Positions 9,173 through 21,872 of a DNA stretch of 64,000 nt are shown here, piece after piece. The stretch is from Lachnospiraceae bacterium (GTDB lineage: Bacteria; Bacillota; Clostridia; Lachnospirales; Lachnospiraceae): positions 62,001 to 126,000 of the forward strand of contig JAQUXP010000001.1 of assembly GCA_028692395.1 (NCBI GenBank). Reading direction: 5' to 3'. The position numbers and the translations under genes are program-made. Below the pieces are notes generated by a model. The model did no database searches. It had not been told where the DNA came from and saw only the letters and a list, made by a program, of their open reading frames with translations. Positions within the stretch are counted from its first letter, which is position 1, and each line of letters starts with the position of its first letter.

Positions 9173-10701
9173 TTTACTGCTTTATTCCCACGACGGTATG
9201 CACTGGGCGTTTCTCCTGTGATTTTTTTGAAAACTCTGCAAAAATAGCTCTGGTCTGAATATCCCACCATATCACTGATTACTGAAATCGATAATTCTCC
9301 TTTTTCGAGCTGTGTGCAGGCACGACTAATGCGGATCCGGTTCAGATACTCGCTGAAGCCTTCTCCCATTCTTGTATTAAAGTATGTAGAAAGATAGGAA
9401 TAATTAAAGTTAAAGTTCTGTGCAAGATCTGCCAGATCCATCTCTTCCCGGTAATGTTCGGAGATATATTCCAGCATTTCTTTCAGTCTGCGATCCTGAT
9501 TGTCCGTACTTTCCTCCAGACATTCCAGCATCTCTTTCATCAGGTTCTGAAACATATCCAGGAACTCCTCTACATAAACAACTTCATCTATTTTGGCAAA
9601 ATAATCATATCTTATTTGCTCCAGTCCCTGTATTTTTCTGTCCACACTTCCAATCAAATTGTACAGCAGATTCTTTGTCTGGTTTTTCAGTTTGAATTCA
9701 GGGATTTGATTCCTGGCTGCCTTGTAGATATAGTCCTCGAACATTTCAGCTGCTTCCACATATTTTGCATTCGATACTACAGACGAAAATCGACGAAAAT
9801 CAAATTTCTGAATATCCTGTCTGCTCTCCACCTGATCTGGGATTTCATAAAGACAGATTCCCTTATGATAAAATACTTCCGCTTCTAAAAATTGAGTATT
9901 CTCAAAATCCAACTTTAAATCCACAAGATCTTTGCGAGTCTTGCCCAGAACTGCAAATGCCTTCTTATGAATAATCGTTAACTGCTCCATCATTTCCTGT
10001 ATAATAAGAGGGAATTTTGCTTCATCCTTCAAAGGATAATTAAATACCACACACTGAAATTCCGGGCTGTACAAAAATTTCAGATAAGTTCCCGGTGCAT
10101 ATGTTTTAAGATACTGCTCTGCTTTTTCTAAAATCACCTGGGACAAATCCTTTCCCCGAAGATCACGAAAACGTAAGGGAATCCCCAGAATTCTATAGCA
10201 GCTATGGGGAAAACGCTTTGCAAATTCCTGTATTTTAAGCTCATAATCCCTGTCCTTAAAGAAGCGTTCCAATTGATTCTCCAGACTTGAAAAAGACTTT
10301 TTCTTAAGCTGCATACCTGGTATCTTTGCTACGGTATCTGTAAGAATCCTGGATAATTCTTCCGGATTTAAAGTAGGCTTTAAGATATAATCTGCTGCTC
10401 CATTAAGCAAAGCCTGTCGTACATATTCAAATTTATCATACCCACTCAAGATCAGGATCTGTACATCTGGATACTTCCGATGAGCGACGTGTATAAAATC
10501 AATGCCGTCCATAACAGGCATTGTGATATCACAAAAAACGATGTGAGGTGATAATTCCTCCATTAAATCAAGAGCTTCCTTACCATTCGATGCTTCACCT
10601 ACCACCTGAAATCCCTGTGATTCCCAATCCATCATATAACGGATTCCACGCCTCATAATATATTCATCATCCACTATTAGTACTTTGCAATACTTTTCCA
10701 T
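9169..10701 (-). CDS. YesN-type response regulator, receiver plus AraC DNA-binding domain
   Basis: 510 aa. The N-terminal receiver has the acidic pair DDE (11-13), phospho-acceptor D58 (CDITMP) and the conserved Lys in YILKPT. A linker of about 270 residues follows, then a C-terminal AraC-type double helix-turn-helix (about 410-505) with the family motif GYSDQSYFCRVFKKITGETPSAYR. AGGGGGAAAGAA precedes the ATG. It sits between the cohesin gene and its kinase in a polysaccharide locus, and is the natural candidate to bind the TCCTAAAG box found at three promoters here. That assignment rests on position and family behaviour. Confidence 0.9.
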   Translation of the reverse strand: MEKYCKVLIVDDEYIMRRGIRYMMDWESQGFQVVGEASNGKEALDLMEELSPHIVFCDITMPVMDGIDFIHVAHRKYPDVQILILSGYDKFEYVRQALLNGAADYILKPTLNPEELSRILTDTVAKIPGMQLKKKSFSSLENQLERFFKDRDYELKIQEFAKRFPHSCYRILGIPLRFRDLRGKDLSQVILEKAEQYLKTYAPGTYLKFLYSPEFQCVVFNYPLKDEAKFPLIIQEMMEQLTIIHKKAFAVLGKTRKDLVDLKLDFENTQFLEAEVFYHKGICLYEIPDQVESRQDIQKFDFRRFSSVVSNAKYVEAAEMFEDYIYKAARNQIPEFKLKNQTKNLLYNLIGSVDRKIQGLEQIRYDYFAKIDEVVYVEEFLDMFQNLMKEMLECLEESTDNQDRRLKEMLEYISEHYREEMDLADLAQNFNFNYSYLSTYFNTRMGEGFSEYLNRIRISRACTQLEKGELSISVISDMVGYSDQSYFCRVFKKITGETPSAYRRGNKAVK

Positions 10702-10755
10702 TTCTTTCCCCCTTTAAGGACAAAACATTGATATTTCTTACTTTTATCTACTATC

Positions 10756-10784
10756 AGTATAGATAGTTTTTTTGTAAAAAGCAA
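10756..10784 (-). promoter_or_regulatory. Probable promoter of the two-component genes
   Basis: On the minus strand, TTGCTT and TATACT with a 17-nt spacer, starting inside the T-run of the preceding terminator. It would drive the regulator and kinase constitutively, separate from the enzymes. No TCCTAAAG box is present. Confidence 0.5.
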
Positions 10785-10787
10785 CAC

Positions 10788-10816
10788 AGCCTGGCAGAAA
10801 TTATGCCTGCCAGGCT
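10788..10816 (-). terminator. Terminator after the cohesin gene
   Basis: A 10-bp GC-rich stem, AGCCTGGCAG with its complement around a short loop, followed on the minus strand by GTGTTGCTTTTT. It separates the GH30-cohesin transcript from the two-component genes. Confidence 0.75.
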
Positions 10817-10825
10817 ATCTGTTAG

Positions 10826-11551
10826 CTATTGCTTACGTTTTCTTTTTTTTGCCGCAGCAACTGCAAAGCCCGCCATCACCACTAAAGTTCCACCGACCAA
10901 TGCTGCATATGTTATTATCTCTGTTTCGTCACCGGTATTTACTTTATTGGATTTCTTTCCACTGTTATTTTTATCCTTTTCCTTATCTTTATTATTTTCT
11001 TTGTCTTTATCATTTTCTTTATCTTTATCATCATCAGATGGAACATTTCCTGACTGTTCTCCATCTTTTCCCACAATAAAGATTAGTTCGGAATCTTCTG
11101 CCGACAGATCTCCATTATCACCTGATAGCTTTTCTGGTTTTACACTGAACGTAATCTCAGCACCCTTTTCCACTCCTTCCTTCAGTTCGAATTTCATAGC
11201 CAGCAGGTTCCCCTTGGTTCCTAACGTCTTGGAAGAAGCAAAGGCTGCAACCAGTTCTCCTTCCGGTTTATTTCCATTTACGCAGTCATTTATTTCACAT
11301 AACCCTTCTTCCATCAAATCACTCTTTTGACTTTCCAAAAGCTTTATCTGATCCTTATCATAATAAACCCGCAGCTTTCCATTTGTAATTTGCTTCCCTG
11401 TTTCCATGTAACAGTATACCTCTAACTGTTTCTCTGTTACATGTTTTCCTTTCAGACTTACCTCTGGCTTCTCCGCCGCCATTACAGTGACAGGCTGTAT
11501 CGTAAAAATTAAAATGAGCAGACCTAACACCAATCTTCTTCCCTTTTTCAT
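10826..11551 (-). CDS. Cell-wall-anchored single-cohesin protein (mini-scaffoldin)
   Basis: 241 aa from ATG 11551, chosen because AGAGGAG sits 7 nt upstream and a typical signal peptide (1-26) follows; upstream in-frame ATGs at 11590 and 11569 lack this. Residues 27-161 form a beta-rich domain resembling cohesins: GKLRVYYDKDQIKLL (the L-x-YD strand), GELVAAF, then GNLLAMKFELKEG and a closing SELIFIVG. A linker of repeated Asp/Lys/Glu/Asn follows (165-203), then a variant sortase signal VNTGDE, one membrane segment (211-233) and KKRKRKQ. It follows the dockerin-bearing GH30 gene with almost no gap. I infer that it docks the GH30 and GH43 enzymes on the cell surface. The cohesin call is by pattern and context; no structure or binding evidence is available here. 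Confidence 0.7.
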   Translation of the reverse strand: MKKGRRLVLGLLILIFTIQPVTVMAAEKPEVSLKGKHVTEKQLEVYCYMETGKQITNGKLRVYYDKDQIKLLESQKSDLMEEGLCEINDCVNGNKPEGELVAAFASSKTLGTKGNLLAMKFELKEGVEKGAEITFSVKPEKLSGDNGDLSAEDSELIFIVGKDGEQSGNVPSDDDKDKENDKDKENNKDKEKDKNNSGKKSNKVNTGDETEIITYAALVGGTLVVMAGFAVAAAKKRKRKQ

Positions 11552-11579
11552 CTTGACTCTCCTCTTCATAACATCCTCA

Positions 11580-14500
11580 TTATTTTCCAAATACAGCTAT
11601 CTTCTCCGCTGCAAATTGAAGAATTGCTGCCGCATCACTAATATCAGGACTTCCATTTCTATCTACATCTGCTGCATCACTTTGTTCCTTCGTAAGTATT
11701 TCCAACTCTGCACTATATCTTAAAACTTTTGCTGCATCCAGTGTATCTACTCTGCCATTCTGGTCTACATCACCTAGCATACGCACCTGCAGGATTTCTT
11801 GAATAAGCTCTTTGAGAATCTCACCTACCGCTATCTTATCAGCTTCCTCATCTTCATAGATATCTTGTGCACGTTCTGTCTTCTCCGCTAAGCCTTCCAG
11901 ACTGGACTGTATATATTTTTCCGTCTGCACCAAAATTGCATGGGCCTGATCCAGCGCATTTTTAAGCTCTGCCTTATCTGCCTTTTTTACAAGTGCTGTC
12001 ATTGCCTCTGCCAGTTTTGTATAAGCATCTTTTCTCTGGGTATCTGACGCCTGAGCGTCCTTATCCGTTTGCTTTGCATATGCAAGTATCTCTTCCAATA
12101 CCTTCACACTGGAAGGCGTATATGCATCCTTCTTCTCAAGAAGTACTTCTGCGGATTGAATAAGAATGCCAAGTCTTGTCTCCTCTTCCTTAACCAGTAA
12201 ATAGGTCACCGCTGTAAGAAGGTTTGTAGTCGCTGTATTAACTTCATTCTGAGCCGCATCACCAAGGTCATATATGTTCTGTGCTTCCAGAATTGCTTCC
12301 CTTACTTTTGTAATGCTCTCTTCTGTGTACTGCTGCAGACTCTCTGTATCTGCCATAATTGATCCGGCTCCCTCGATTGCAGCTTTTAGTCCTTCTTTCT
12401 GCACACCATATTCCGCAAGATTACAGGCAGTAATCAGGTCTAAGAAAACCTGATCCACTTCCGTCTGTGATGCAGTACCCTCTTTCAGCACAATAGCTGC
12501 CTGTTCAAGTGCGGTTTCCACCGCTTCCCAGCTTTCCTGTGTATAACAATGGTTCGCCTCCTGCTGGTTTTTCATCTTCTCTGCCATATTAACTGCCAGC
12601 TTCAGGCTTGTAAATTCTGTATTCTCTCCACTGATATCCTTCACCTGCCCCTGAATCTGAATAAAGGAGAGTACCGGGTCTGCACTTTCTGCCTTTTCCA
12701 CCGAAAAGGTCACCTCACCGTCTGTTTCACAGATAATTTCATAAGTATCCTTATTCCATGGATTTCCATCTTCCCATGTGGAAGAGGTACCTAATTCCGT
12801 CACCACATCTTCCTTTGTCATGGTTAACTTCATGGAGCGTGACATGTTCCACCACTCTTTAAATCCAAAGCTGACTTGATATGTACCTGCTTTTAGAGGA
12901 AATGTATACTCTATATTCTGTCCTGCAGCTGCATACCAGCCGGTATCGTATTGGTCATTACTATCCCCATTATAGGGTCCATATGTATCTCTGTATCCCC
13001 AGGACCCTTTTGTATAAGCCTGATCGGGATTCTTATTTAATAAATCCATCTTACTGCTGATATCTTGATATATCGGTGAATTGGGACTGTTACAGTCTAT
13101 AAAATATAACATATCCTTTTCTCCTGCATCCGAAACTTCTTCTGTAAATTCACCTGTTATAATCTTTGCGTAACTAACCTCTATCAGTTTATCTCCTTGA
13201 CCTGCCGCTTTCATAAAGGTCACTGTGTGCATGCCTTCTTCCAGTTTTCCTGTGTCATAGAGCATTGCGTAGCCGTCCTTCCTGGAACCATTAAGCGAAA
13301 TATCACCCTTACTCTGTCCATCTACAGAGACTTCTACTATCGCACCCTCCGGAGCCTTCGTTCCATAAAGCACTGCCTGATCTCCTTCAAAAGTAAATGT
13401 TACACTGGCATTTTCCTCTGTGGAATATTTTCCATCTCCGTAATTTACATCCGACTCTCCCCAGAGACCTTCATATGTGAATTTATCAGTCTGGGCTGTC
13501 CATGCTTTTCCCGGATCCACTACATCTGCGTCCACCTTTTTCTGAAAATTTTCCAGGCTGCATATGGCTTCATTATTCTGCGTGCGGACAACAACGGTAG
13601 AAACTGAATTTCCCGGCAATGTCAATTTAATCCTTCCCTCTGCGACCTCCTGCGTATCAACAAGTTCACAGCTTTCACTATCAGAGGTTCTGTAAATCTC
13701 AGCACTGGAGGCGCCTGGAAATCTGCTTAAATTCACAGCAGTTTCCCGGTCACCACCAAAATTCTGTGCAACCACCACCAATTCATCTCCTGCTGGAGAA
13801 ATGGCAGCACACATGTTACCATCACTTATTTCAATCATGGTATAACCAGCCTTTAGATATTTACTGTACTGCATCATAGTATAAAACTGTTTTGTCACTG
13901 CCCAGTATCCTTCTTCCGGTACCCATTCCTGCCTGGAACCATCTGCATTTACCAGATTACTATGGTAATCTGGCACAGGTCCGTCTTTTTCAAATACAGC
14001 ATGTAAAAGACCCCAGTTGGAATTGGTCTGCAGACATTCATACTCACTATCTGCTACCAGCCATGCAATCCATGCAGTAGGCTGCATGTATTTTAAGTCT
14101 GCCATAATCCCTTCACTTTGGGAACGGGTATTACCAGCATCCATAGATTCATGGCAGCCATTATAGTGGGAACCACCACCTTTGGTCACCTCACTCATCC
14201 ATAAATCCTTATCATAGCTCTGTGCAATCCTGCGCAGTTCCTTGCGCTCATTATCATTTCCACTGTAGGTATGTGCGCCAATCGTCGTCATTTTTTCCTT
14301 TACATCATCATCCAGACGTGTAAAGGAATTGATGGCATTATAAAGTGCTGTCTCATCGGTTCCTGTAATCTGAATATCACTAAAGCCCTGTGCATCAAGA
14401 GCCTCTGCCATTTCCCGATATGCCTTTGACTGAAGCTCACCAGTATTAAAAATACATCCTTCCTGCTTCGTACTTCCATCTTGCCAATAACTGGTATCTG

Positions 14501-15227
14501 GTTCATTAAGTGGCTCTATAAAGGAAACACCTGTCCCATATTTGCTTTCCAGATCCTGGTCTATCCACTTTGTGGCTCTTGCCATATAAAGTGCAAATTC
14601 ATCATACTGGTCATCCCGAAGATTATTCAAATCCCAGGAATATCCACCTGTAGAGCTTCCCGATTTTGTCATATAATAAGGCGGAGAATTTGAGAACACT
14701 TCATTTATGATATCGCCTTCGTTTTGTCTGTAAGCATTGGCCTGTTCCAGCATCCAAAGCTGACCTGCATCTGCCATATCCTCCGTGGCTTTTCCATAAA
14801 ACACATCACCTTCAAATTCTCCACTTCCATCCTTTGTTCCTGTCATATCCTCGGACCATCCGGGAACCAGACCTTCACATCGTTTTATAGAAGTATCTTC
14901 TTTATCTCCTCCGCCAACATTGTAACGTACAATGTTCAGATTTAAATAGTCTGGTGAAAATGCTAATTCTGCAATTTCTTCCCGGTCCGGTATCCCATTT
15001 CCATTGAAATCCTCTTCTCCCCAGGATCCAATCGTATTTCCCCACCAACACAGTGAAGTCCCCCAGCCTTTTAGTGTCTGATACCGCAATTCCGGGTTGA
15101 TTGTGATTTCTTCTCCTACCGCTGCCTGTACCTCCACACAGCCAGCGGCCGGAGCTGCTGCTGAAACACCAAATGCCAGAACCGCTATATAAGCCGTAGA
15201 TTTTTTAAAAAAGTTTTTGCCTTTCAT
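11580..15227 (-). CDS. Secreted GH30 beta-1,6-galactanase-like enzyme with dockerin
   Basis: 1215 aa from ATG 15227, chosen over an upstream in-frame ATG because GGAGGAAGAG precedes it and a signal peptide follows (about 1-35). A GH30 (beta/alpha)8 barrel with side beta domain covers about 42-560: GWGTSLCWWGN, NIVRYNVGGGD, acid/base E242 in PLNEP, nucleophile E346 in WMSEVTKGGG. It most resembles subfamily 5 endo-beta-1,6-galactanases. Next are a CBM-like region (about 590-720), a beta module with an EWWN motif (about 730-865) shared with the GH43 protein, four FIVAR-like repeats, and a dockerin (about 1147-1215) with GDVDQNGRVDTLDA and ADVDRNGSPDISDA. Family members cut beta-1,6-galactan side chains of arabinogalactan. 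Confidence 0.85.
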   Translation of the reverse strand: MKGKNFFKKSTAYIAVLAFGVSAAAPAAGCVEVQAAVGEEITINPELRYQTLKGWGTSLCWWGNTIGSWGEEDFNGNGIPDREEIAELAFSPDYLNLNIVRYNVGGGDKEDTSIKRCEGLVPGWSEDMTGTKDGSGEFEGDVFYGKATEDMADAGQLWMLEQANAYRQNEGDIINEVFSNSPPYYMTKSGSSTGGYSWDLNNLRDDQYDEFALYMARATKWIDQDLESKYGTGVSFIEPLNEPDTSYWQDGSTKQEGCIFNTGELQSKAYREMAEALDAQGFSDIQITGTDETALYNAINSFTRLDDDVKEKMTTIGAHTYSGNDNERKELRRIAQSYDKDLWMSEVTKGGGSHYNGCHESMDAGNTRSQSEGIMADLKYMQPTAWIAWLVADSEYECLQTNSNWGLLHAVFEKDGPVPDYHSNLVNADGSRQEWVPEEGYWAVTKQFYTMMQYSKYLKAGYTMIEISDGNMCAAISPAGDELVVVAQNFGGDRETAVNLSRFPGASSAEIYRTSDSESCELVDTQEVAEGRIKLTLPGNSVSTVVVRTQNNEAICSLENFQKKVDADVVDPGKAWTAQTDKFTYEGLWGESDVNYGDGKYSTEENASVTFTFEGDQAVLYGTKAPEGAIVEVSVDGQSKGDISLNGSRKDGYAMLYDTGKLEEGMHTVTFMKAAGQGDKLIEVSYAKIITGEFTEEVSDAGEKDMLYFIDCNSPNSPIYQDISSKMDLLNKNPDQAYTKGSWGYRDTYGPYNGDSNDQYDTGWYAAAGQNIEYTFPLKAGTYQVSFGFKEWWNMSRSMKLTMTKEDVVTELGTSSTWEDGNPWNKDTYEIICETDGEVTFSVEKAESADPVLSFIQIQGQVKDISGENTEFTSLKLAVNMAEKMKNQQEANHCYTQESWEAVETALEQAAIVLKEGTASQTEVDQVFLDLITACNLAEYGVQKEGLKAAIEGAGSIMADTESLQQYTEESITKVREAILEAQNIYDLGDAAQNEVNTATTNLLTAVTYLLVKEEETRLGILIQSAEVLLEKKDAYTPSSVKVLEEILAYAKQTDKDAQASDTQRKDAYTKLAEAMTALVKKADKAELKNALDQAHAILVQTEKYIQSSLEGLAEKTERAQDIYEDEEADKIAVGEILKELIQEILQVRMLGDVDQNGRVDTLDAAKVLRYSAELEILTKEQSDAADVDRNGSPDISDAAAILQFAAEKIAVFGK

Positions 15228-15261
15228 CCGCTCTTCCTCCCAACACCTATTTCGTATTTTT

Positions 15262-15318
15262 ATTTTAACACGTAAGTTTGTAGATTCTTTAGGATTAAGT
15301 TCATCAAAACTTTTACTT
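15262..15318 (-). promoter_or_regulatory. Promoter with regulator box, GH30-cohesin transcript
   Basis: The -10 is TAAAAT (15262-15267) and the box TCCTAAAG is at 15287-15294, 19 nt away. It extends to GATGAACTTAATCCTAAAG and an AGTAAAA block further upstream. It is almost identical to the box before the lipoprotein operon. It drives GH30 and, without an intervening terminator, the cohesin gene. Confidence 0.7.
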
Positions 15319-15521
15319 TTTTTAATGCCTACCTGTTTTTTTTGATTTTTTTCACATTTTAGCATTATCTTTGGATTCATAAATTATGGCAAAAAAAACA
15401 AGAGGGTATGGTATCGAACAATTCCTTTGCACCATGCATCCGAATCATCGCTTCCATACCTTCTTGTGTTTTATCTCAAATTAGTAACTGTTCAGTAGCT
15501 GAATAGTTACTCAAATTACAA

Positions 15522-18566
<3,045 letters not shown>

Positions 18567-18573
18567 TTACGTA

Positions 18574-19419
18574 TCACCCTTTCACAGAGCCTGTCATACC
18601 TGCAACAAACTGTTTCTGCATGATGAAGAAAATAATTGCTGTAGGAAGGGTTGCGATTACAACTGCTGTCATAATCATACCATAGTCCGGTGTATAAGAC
18701 GAGCCCATTGCAGAAATAACCAGCGGCAATGTTCTCTTTTCTTCTGATTGCAGTGCAATCAATGGCCACAGGTAATTGTTCCAGCTTGCCATAAACGTTA
18801 CAACAACGGCTGCCGCATAAGTAGATTTCATCGTCGGCATATAGATCTTTGTAAAAATCTTAAATTCCCCCAGCCCATCTATGCGGGATGCCTCGATCAA
18901 TTCTCTTGGAAATGTCTTGGTGTTTTGACGGAAAAAGAAGATCAAAAATGCGGTTGCAACAGCAATAATAATGACAGAACCCGTAGAATTAAGTCCAATC
19001 CACTTTAAAACAGGTATATTATTGAACTTACTGAACAAGCGGAATAATGGAACCATAAGTGCTGCAAAAGGAACCATCATAGAAAGCAGTACAATACTAA
19101 ACACACGATCCCTTGCCTTGGATTTGTATACTTCAAATGCATACCCTGCCGCTGAAGATACAACCATGGCTAGTGCGGTCGTAACGACTGCAATAATAAG
19201 AGAATTCTTAAAGGCTGTCAAATACTGTAAGTCTGACCCCATAAGATTCTTTATATTCTCCAGCAGATAGGTACCGGGAACCATCGTTCCCTTTGTTACA
19301 TCTACCGATTTATTCGTGGCTGCAATGATCATCCAGAAAAAAGGAAATATGGAAATAATAGAAAGAATGGTCAGTACAACATACTGCAGTACATTCATTA
19401 CTCTTGATTTCTTACTCAT
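18574..19419 (-). CDS. Carbohydrate ABC transporter permease (MalG type)
   Basis: 281 aa, six membrane segments, with the permease EAA loop (ELIEASRIDGLGEFKIFTKIYMP) that contacts the ATPase. ATG 19419 is preferred to the GTG at 19428 because a GGGTG site lies at good distance; it overlaps the upstream permease stop by eight bases. It pairs with the MalF-type permease just upstream to form the membrane channel. No ATPase gene is in the locus, so the pair probably uses a shared MsmX-like ATPase encoded elsewhere, as is usual for this CUT1 family in Firmicutes. Confidence 0.92.
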   Translation of the reverse strand: MSKKSRVMNVLQYVVLTILSIISIFPFFWMIIAATNKSVDVTKGTMVPGTYLLENIKNLMGSDLQYLTAFKNSLIIAVVTTALAMVVSSAAGYAFEVYKSKARDRVFSIVLLSMMVPFAALMVPLFRLFSKFNNIPVLKWIGLNSTGSVIIIAVATAFLIFFFRQNTKTFPRELIEASRIDGLGEFKIFTKIYMPTMKSTYAAAVVVTFMASWNNYLWPLIALQSEEKRTLPLVISAMGSSYTPDYGMIMTAVVIATLPTAIIFFIMQKQFVAGMTGSVKG

Positions 19420-20293
19420 TTCTGTCACCCACTTTCATCTGAATAAAGGATAATACAACAATCAATACAACAATTACATAGGATACAGCCGCCGCATATC
19501 CAAAGTTTGGCTGATATTTAAATAGAAGGTTATAAATATACTGAGAAATAGTTATGGTTGTATTCGCCGGACCACCCTGCGTAATATTCATTGTTTCATC
19601 AAATAACTGCAGCGTACCGATCGTGGAGTTAATCGTCGTAAATAAAATAATCGGTTTCAACAACGGCAATGTCATATAACGGAATTTCTGGAATGCAGAA
19701 GCTCCATCAATGGAGGATGCTTCATAGATAGAATCATCAATACTCTGAAGTCCTGACAAATAGAAAATCATATTATAACCAGTCCATCTCCAGGTAATTG
19801 CAATAATAATCAAAATTCTGGCGAAAGTTGCATTGGTCAGCCAGTTGATCGGTTCTCCAATCACATGAAGATTCATAAGCAATCCATTGATAAACCCATC
19901 ATTCGCAAAAAGGCTCTTGAAAATAATGGAATATGCAACCAGGGATGTTACACACGGAAGAAAAATTGCGGTTCTAAAAAGTCCTCTGCATTTTAATTTC
20001 TTATTGTTCAACATAGAAGAAATAATTAATGCCAGAAGAATCATAACTGGTACTTGTATGATGAGGAACAATACGGTGTTAAACAATGCTTTTTTAAACG
20101 TGGAATCTGTTATCAGCCTTTGATAATTAGCAAGTCCCCCAAACTCTGTATTATTTGCTATTCCAGTCTGGAATGAAGTAAAAAAAGCCTGAATCATGGG
20201 ATAGAATACAAAACTGACAAGCAAAACAAGACTGGGAACAATGAAGAGCCATGCCCGTCTGTTCAATCGGTTACTAACGCTATGTTTATTCAT
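19412..20293 (-). CDS. Carbohydrate ABC transporter permease (MalF type)
   Basis: 293 aa with six predicted membrane segments and the EAA loop (YEASSIDGASAFQKFRYMTLPLL). AAGGAGAAG precedes the ATG. It is the second gene of the lipoprotein-permease-permease-GH2 operon and starts about 58 nt after the lipoprotein stop. It belongs to the CUT1 family, which imports oligosaccharides; the substrate is inferred from the surrounding galactanases. Confidence 0.92.
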   Translation of the reverse strand: MNKHSVSNRLNRRAWLFIVPSLVLLVSFVFYPMIQAFFTSFQTGIANNTEFGGLANYQRLITDSTFKKALFNTVLFLIIQVPVMILLALIISSMLNNKKLKCRGLFRTAIFLPCVTSLVAYSIIFKSLFANDGFINGLLMNLHVIGEPINWLTNATFARILIIIAITWRWTGYNMIFYLSGLQSIDDSIYEASSIDGASAFQKFRYMTLPLLKPIILFTTINSTIGTLQLFDETMNITQGGPANTTITISQYIYNLLFKYQPNFGYAAAVSYVIVVLIVVLSFIQMKVGDRNE

Positions 20294-20351
20294 AATTATC
20301 TTCTCCTTAAAAAAGGAACCGCTGCAATATTGCAGCGATCCCCAGTCTGAT

Positions 20352-21710
20352 TTACTGTGCTGTTGCAGCTTCTGCCTGTGCCTGATAATCTTTAAGGGTA
20401 CTGTCCATATCTGCTCCGCTTACGATAGCCTGTACTGCTTCCGTCATTAAATCTTCAAGTACATAGGTATTCATTCCGTAGTTTACAGATGGTACTTCTG
20501 ATGTCCATGTTGCAAAGTCTGAGAAGATCTCCTGTCCACCAAAGAAATCATTACCTTTTTTATAATTTTCAGCTTCAGCAGCAGCGTTCATCGTACTTAC
20601 TAATGTAATATCAGCTGCTAACTGATTCATCAAATCTACATTGCTTGCAAATGTATTTTTCAGGAAATCTTTTGCTGCTGCTTCATTACCTACATTTTTA
20701 AGTACATACCAGCCACCTCCACCGATAGAAGATGCGTTTACAGATTCTGCATTTGCATCCATCTTGGGGAATGGAGCAACTGCCCATTTACCACTCTGGT
20801 CTTCTGCCTTTTGAACAGATGGAGCAATCCAGCATCCAGTTACAACAGAAGCAACTTCCCCATTGTTAAATGCTCCTACAAATGGATCCCATCCGGAAAT
20901 CTGTTTTGTACATCCTGATTCTACTAATGCTTTGTATGTTGTGATTGCATCTTTTAATCCCTGATTGTCAGCGATTGTAACTTTTCCATCATCTCCTGAA
21001 TACCAGGCACCTGCACTCTGCATCATCATACGAATCTGTCCGATATCACTTGGATCAAGTGTACACATGTCAACGCCACATTTTTCTTTTACTGCTTTAC
21101 CGATCTCAATATATTTATCCCAGGTCAGGTTCTGCATATCTTCCTGTGTGTAACCAGCCTGCTCAATATAATCTGTACGATAGAAAGTAGCTGCAACGCC
21201 ACTGTCAAACGGTATGCCGTACGTCTTGCCATCAATCTCATTTACCGCTGTCTTGTAACCTGCAAAATCAGCAGGATTCATAATATCCGATAAATCTGCG
21301 AATTCATCCAGATATGACGTAAGATAACCCTGTGCTTTATAATCCTCAATCAATACAATATCAGGAAGGCCTTCATAAGATCCAGAGGAAAGACTTGTGT
21401 TCAATTTTGTAACAATATCATCCTGTGCCATTGTTACAACATCAATTTTCACATCTGGATTTGTCTTTGCGTATATTTCCTTCGCAACTTCTACTGCCTT
21501 AATATTGAAGGCTTCATCCCATGCCCATACAGTCAGAGCATCACCTTCTCCTGCTTCCTGTGCAGCCTCCTCTGTTGATTTTTCTGAAGTTGCTGTTGTC
21601 CCTTCCTTCTGATCTGATGTTCCTTTTGTGTCACCAGAACCTCCACATGCCGTCATGCCCATCACCATAGTTGATGCAAGTAACACTGCAAATACTCTTT
21701 TTAACTTCAT
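20352..21710 (-). CDS. Sugar ABC transporter solute-binding lipoprotein
   Basis: 452 aa from ATG 21710, chosen because AAGGAGGAG precedes it and a lipoprotein signal follows (lipid-accepting C22 in MGMTACGG). The rest is an extracellular solute-binding domain of the maltose/multiple-sugar type. It is the first gene of the import operon, with the regulator box right upstream. It is closely similar to the next lipoprotein gene (for example LTVWAWDEAFNIKA against LLIWAWDENFNIKA, and PDIVLIEDY in both), so one arose by duplication. Confidence 0.92.
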   Translation of the reverse strand: MKLKRVFAVLLASTMVMGMTACGGSGDTKGTSDQKEGTTATSEKSTEEAAQEAGEGDALTVWAWDEAFNIKAVEVAKEIYAKTNPDVKIDVVTMAQDDIVTKLNTSLSSGSYEGLPDIVLIEDYKAQGYLTSYLDEFADLSDIMNPADFAGYKTAVNEIDGKTYGIPFDSGVAATFYRTDYIEQAGYTQEDMQNLTWDKYIEIGKAVKEKCGVDMCTLDPSDIGQIRMMMQSAGAWYSGDDGKVTIADNQGLKDAITTYKALVESGCTKQISGWDPFVGAFNNGEVASVVTGCWIAPSVQKAEDQSGKWAVAPFPKMDANAESVNASSIGGGGWYVLKNVGNEAAAKDFLKNTFASNVDLMNQLAADITLVSTMNAAAEAENYKKGNDFFGGQEIFSDFATWTSEVPSVNYGMNTYVLEDLMTEAVQAIVSGADMDSTLKDYQAQAEAATAQ

Positions 21711-21749
21711 ACAATTCTCCTCCTTGGGGTTTCTTTGTTTTCTGAAGTC

Positions 21750-21806
21750 ATTATAGCATGGCAATTCTGGAATTCTTTAGGACTAAGTTCATCAGAATTT
21801 TTACTA
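21750..21806 (-). promoter_or_regulatory. Promoter with regulator box, lipoprotein-permease-GH2 operon
   Basis: The -10 is a perfect TATAAT (21750-21755) and TCCTAAAG is at 21775-21782, again 19 nt away. The box extends to GATGAACTTAGTCCTAAAG with an AGTAAAAATT block beyond it. It is the clearest of the three sites. Confidence 0.7.
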
Positions 21807-21872
21807 TTTAAGGATATTTCATTTTTATTTGCATTTTATTTGGAATTTAGAATTATTTATGGTCTTTTTCTC

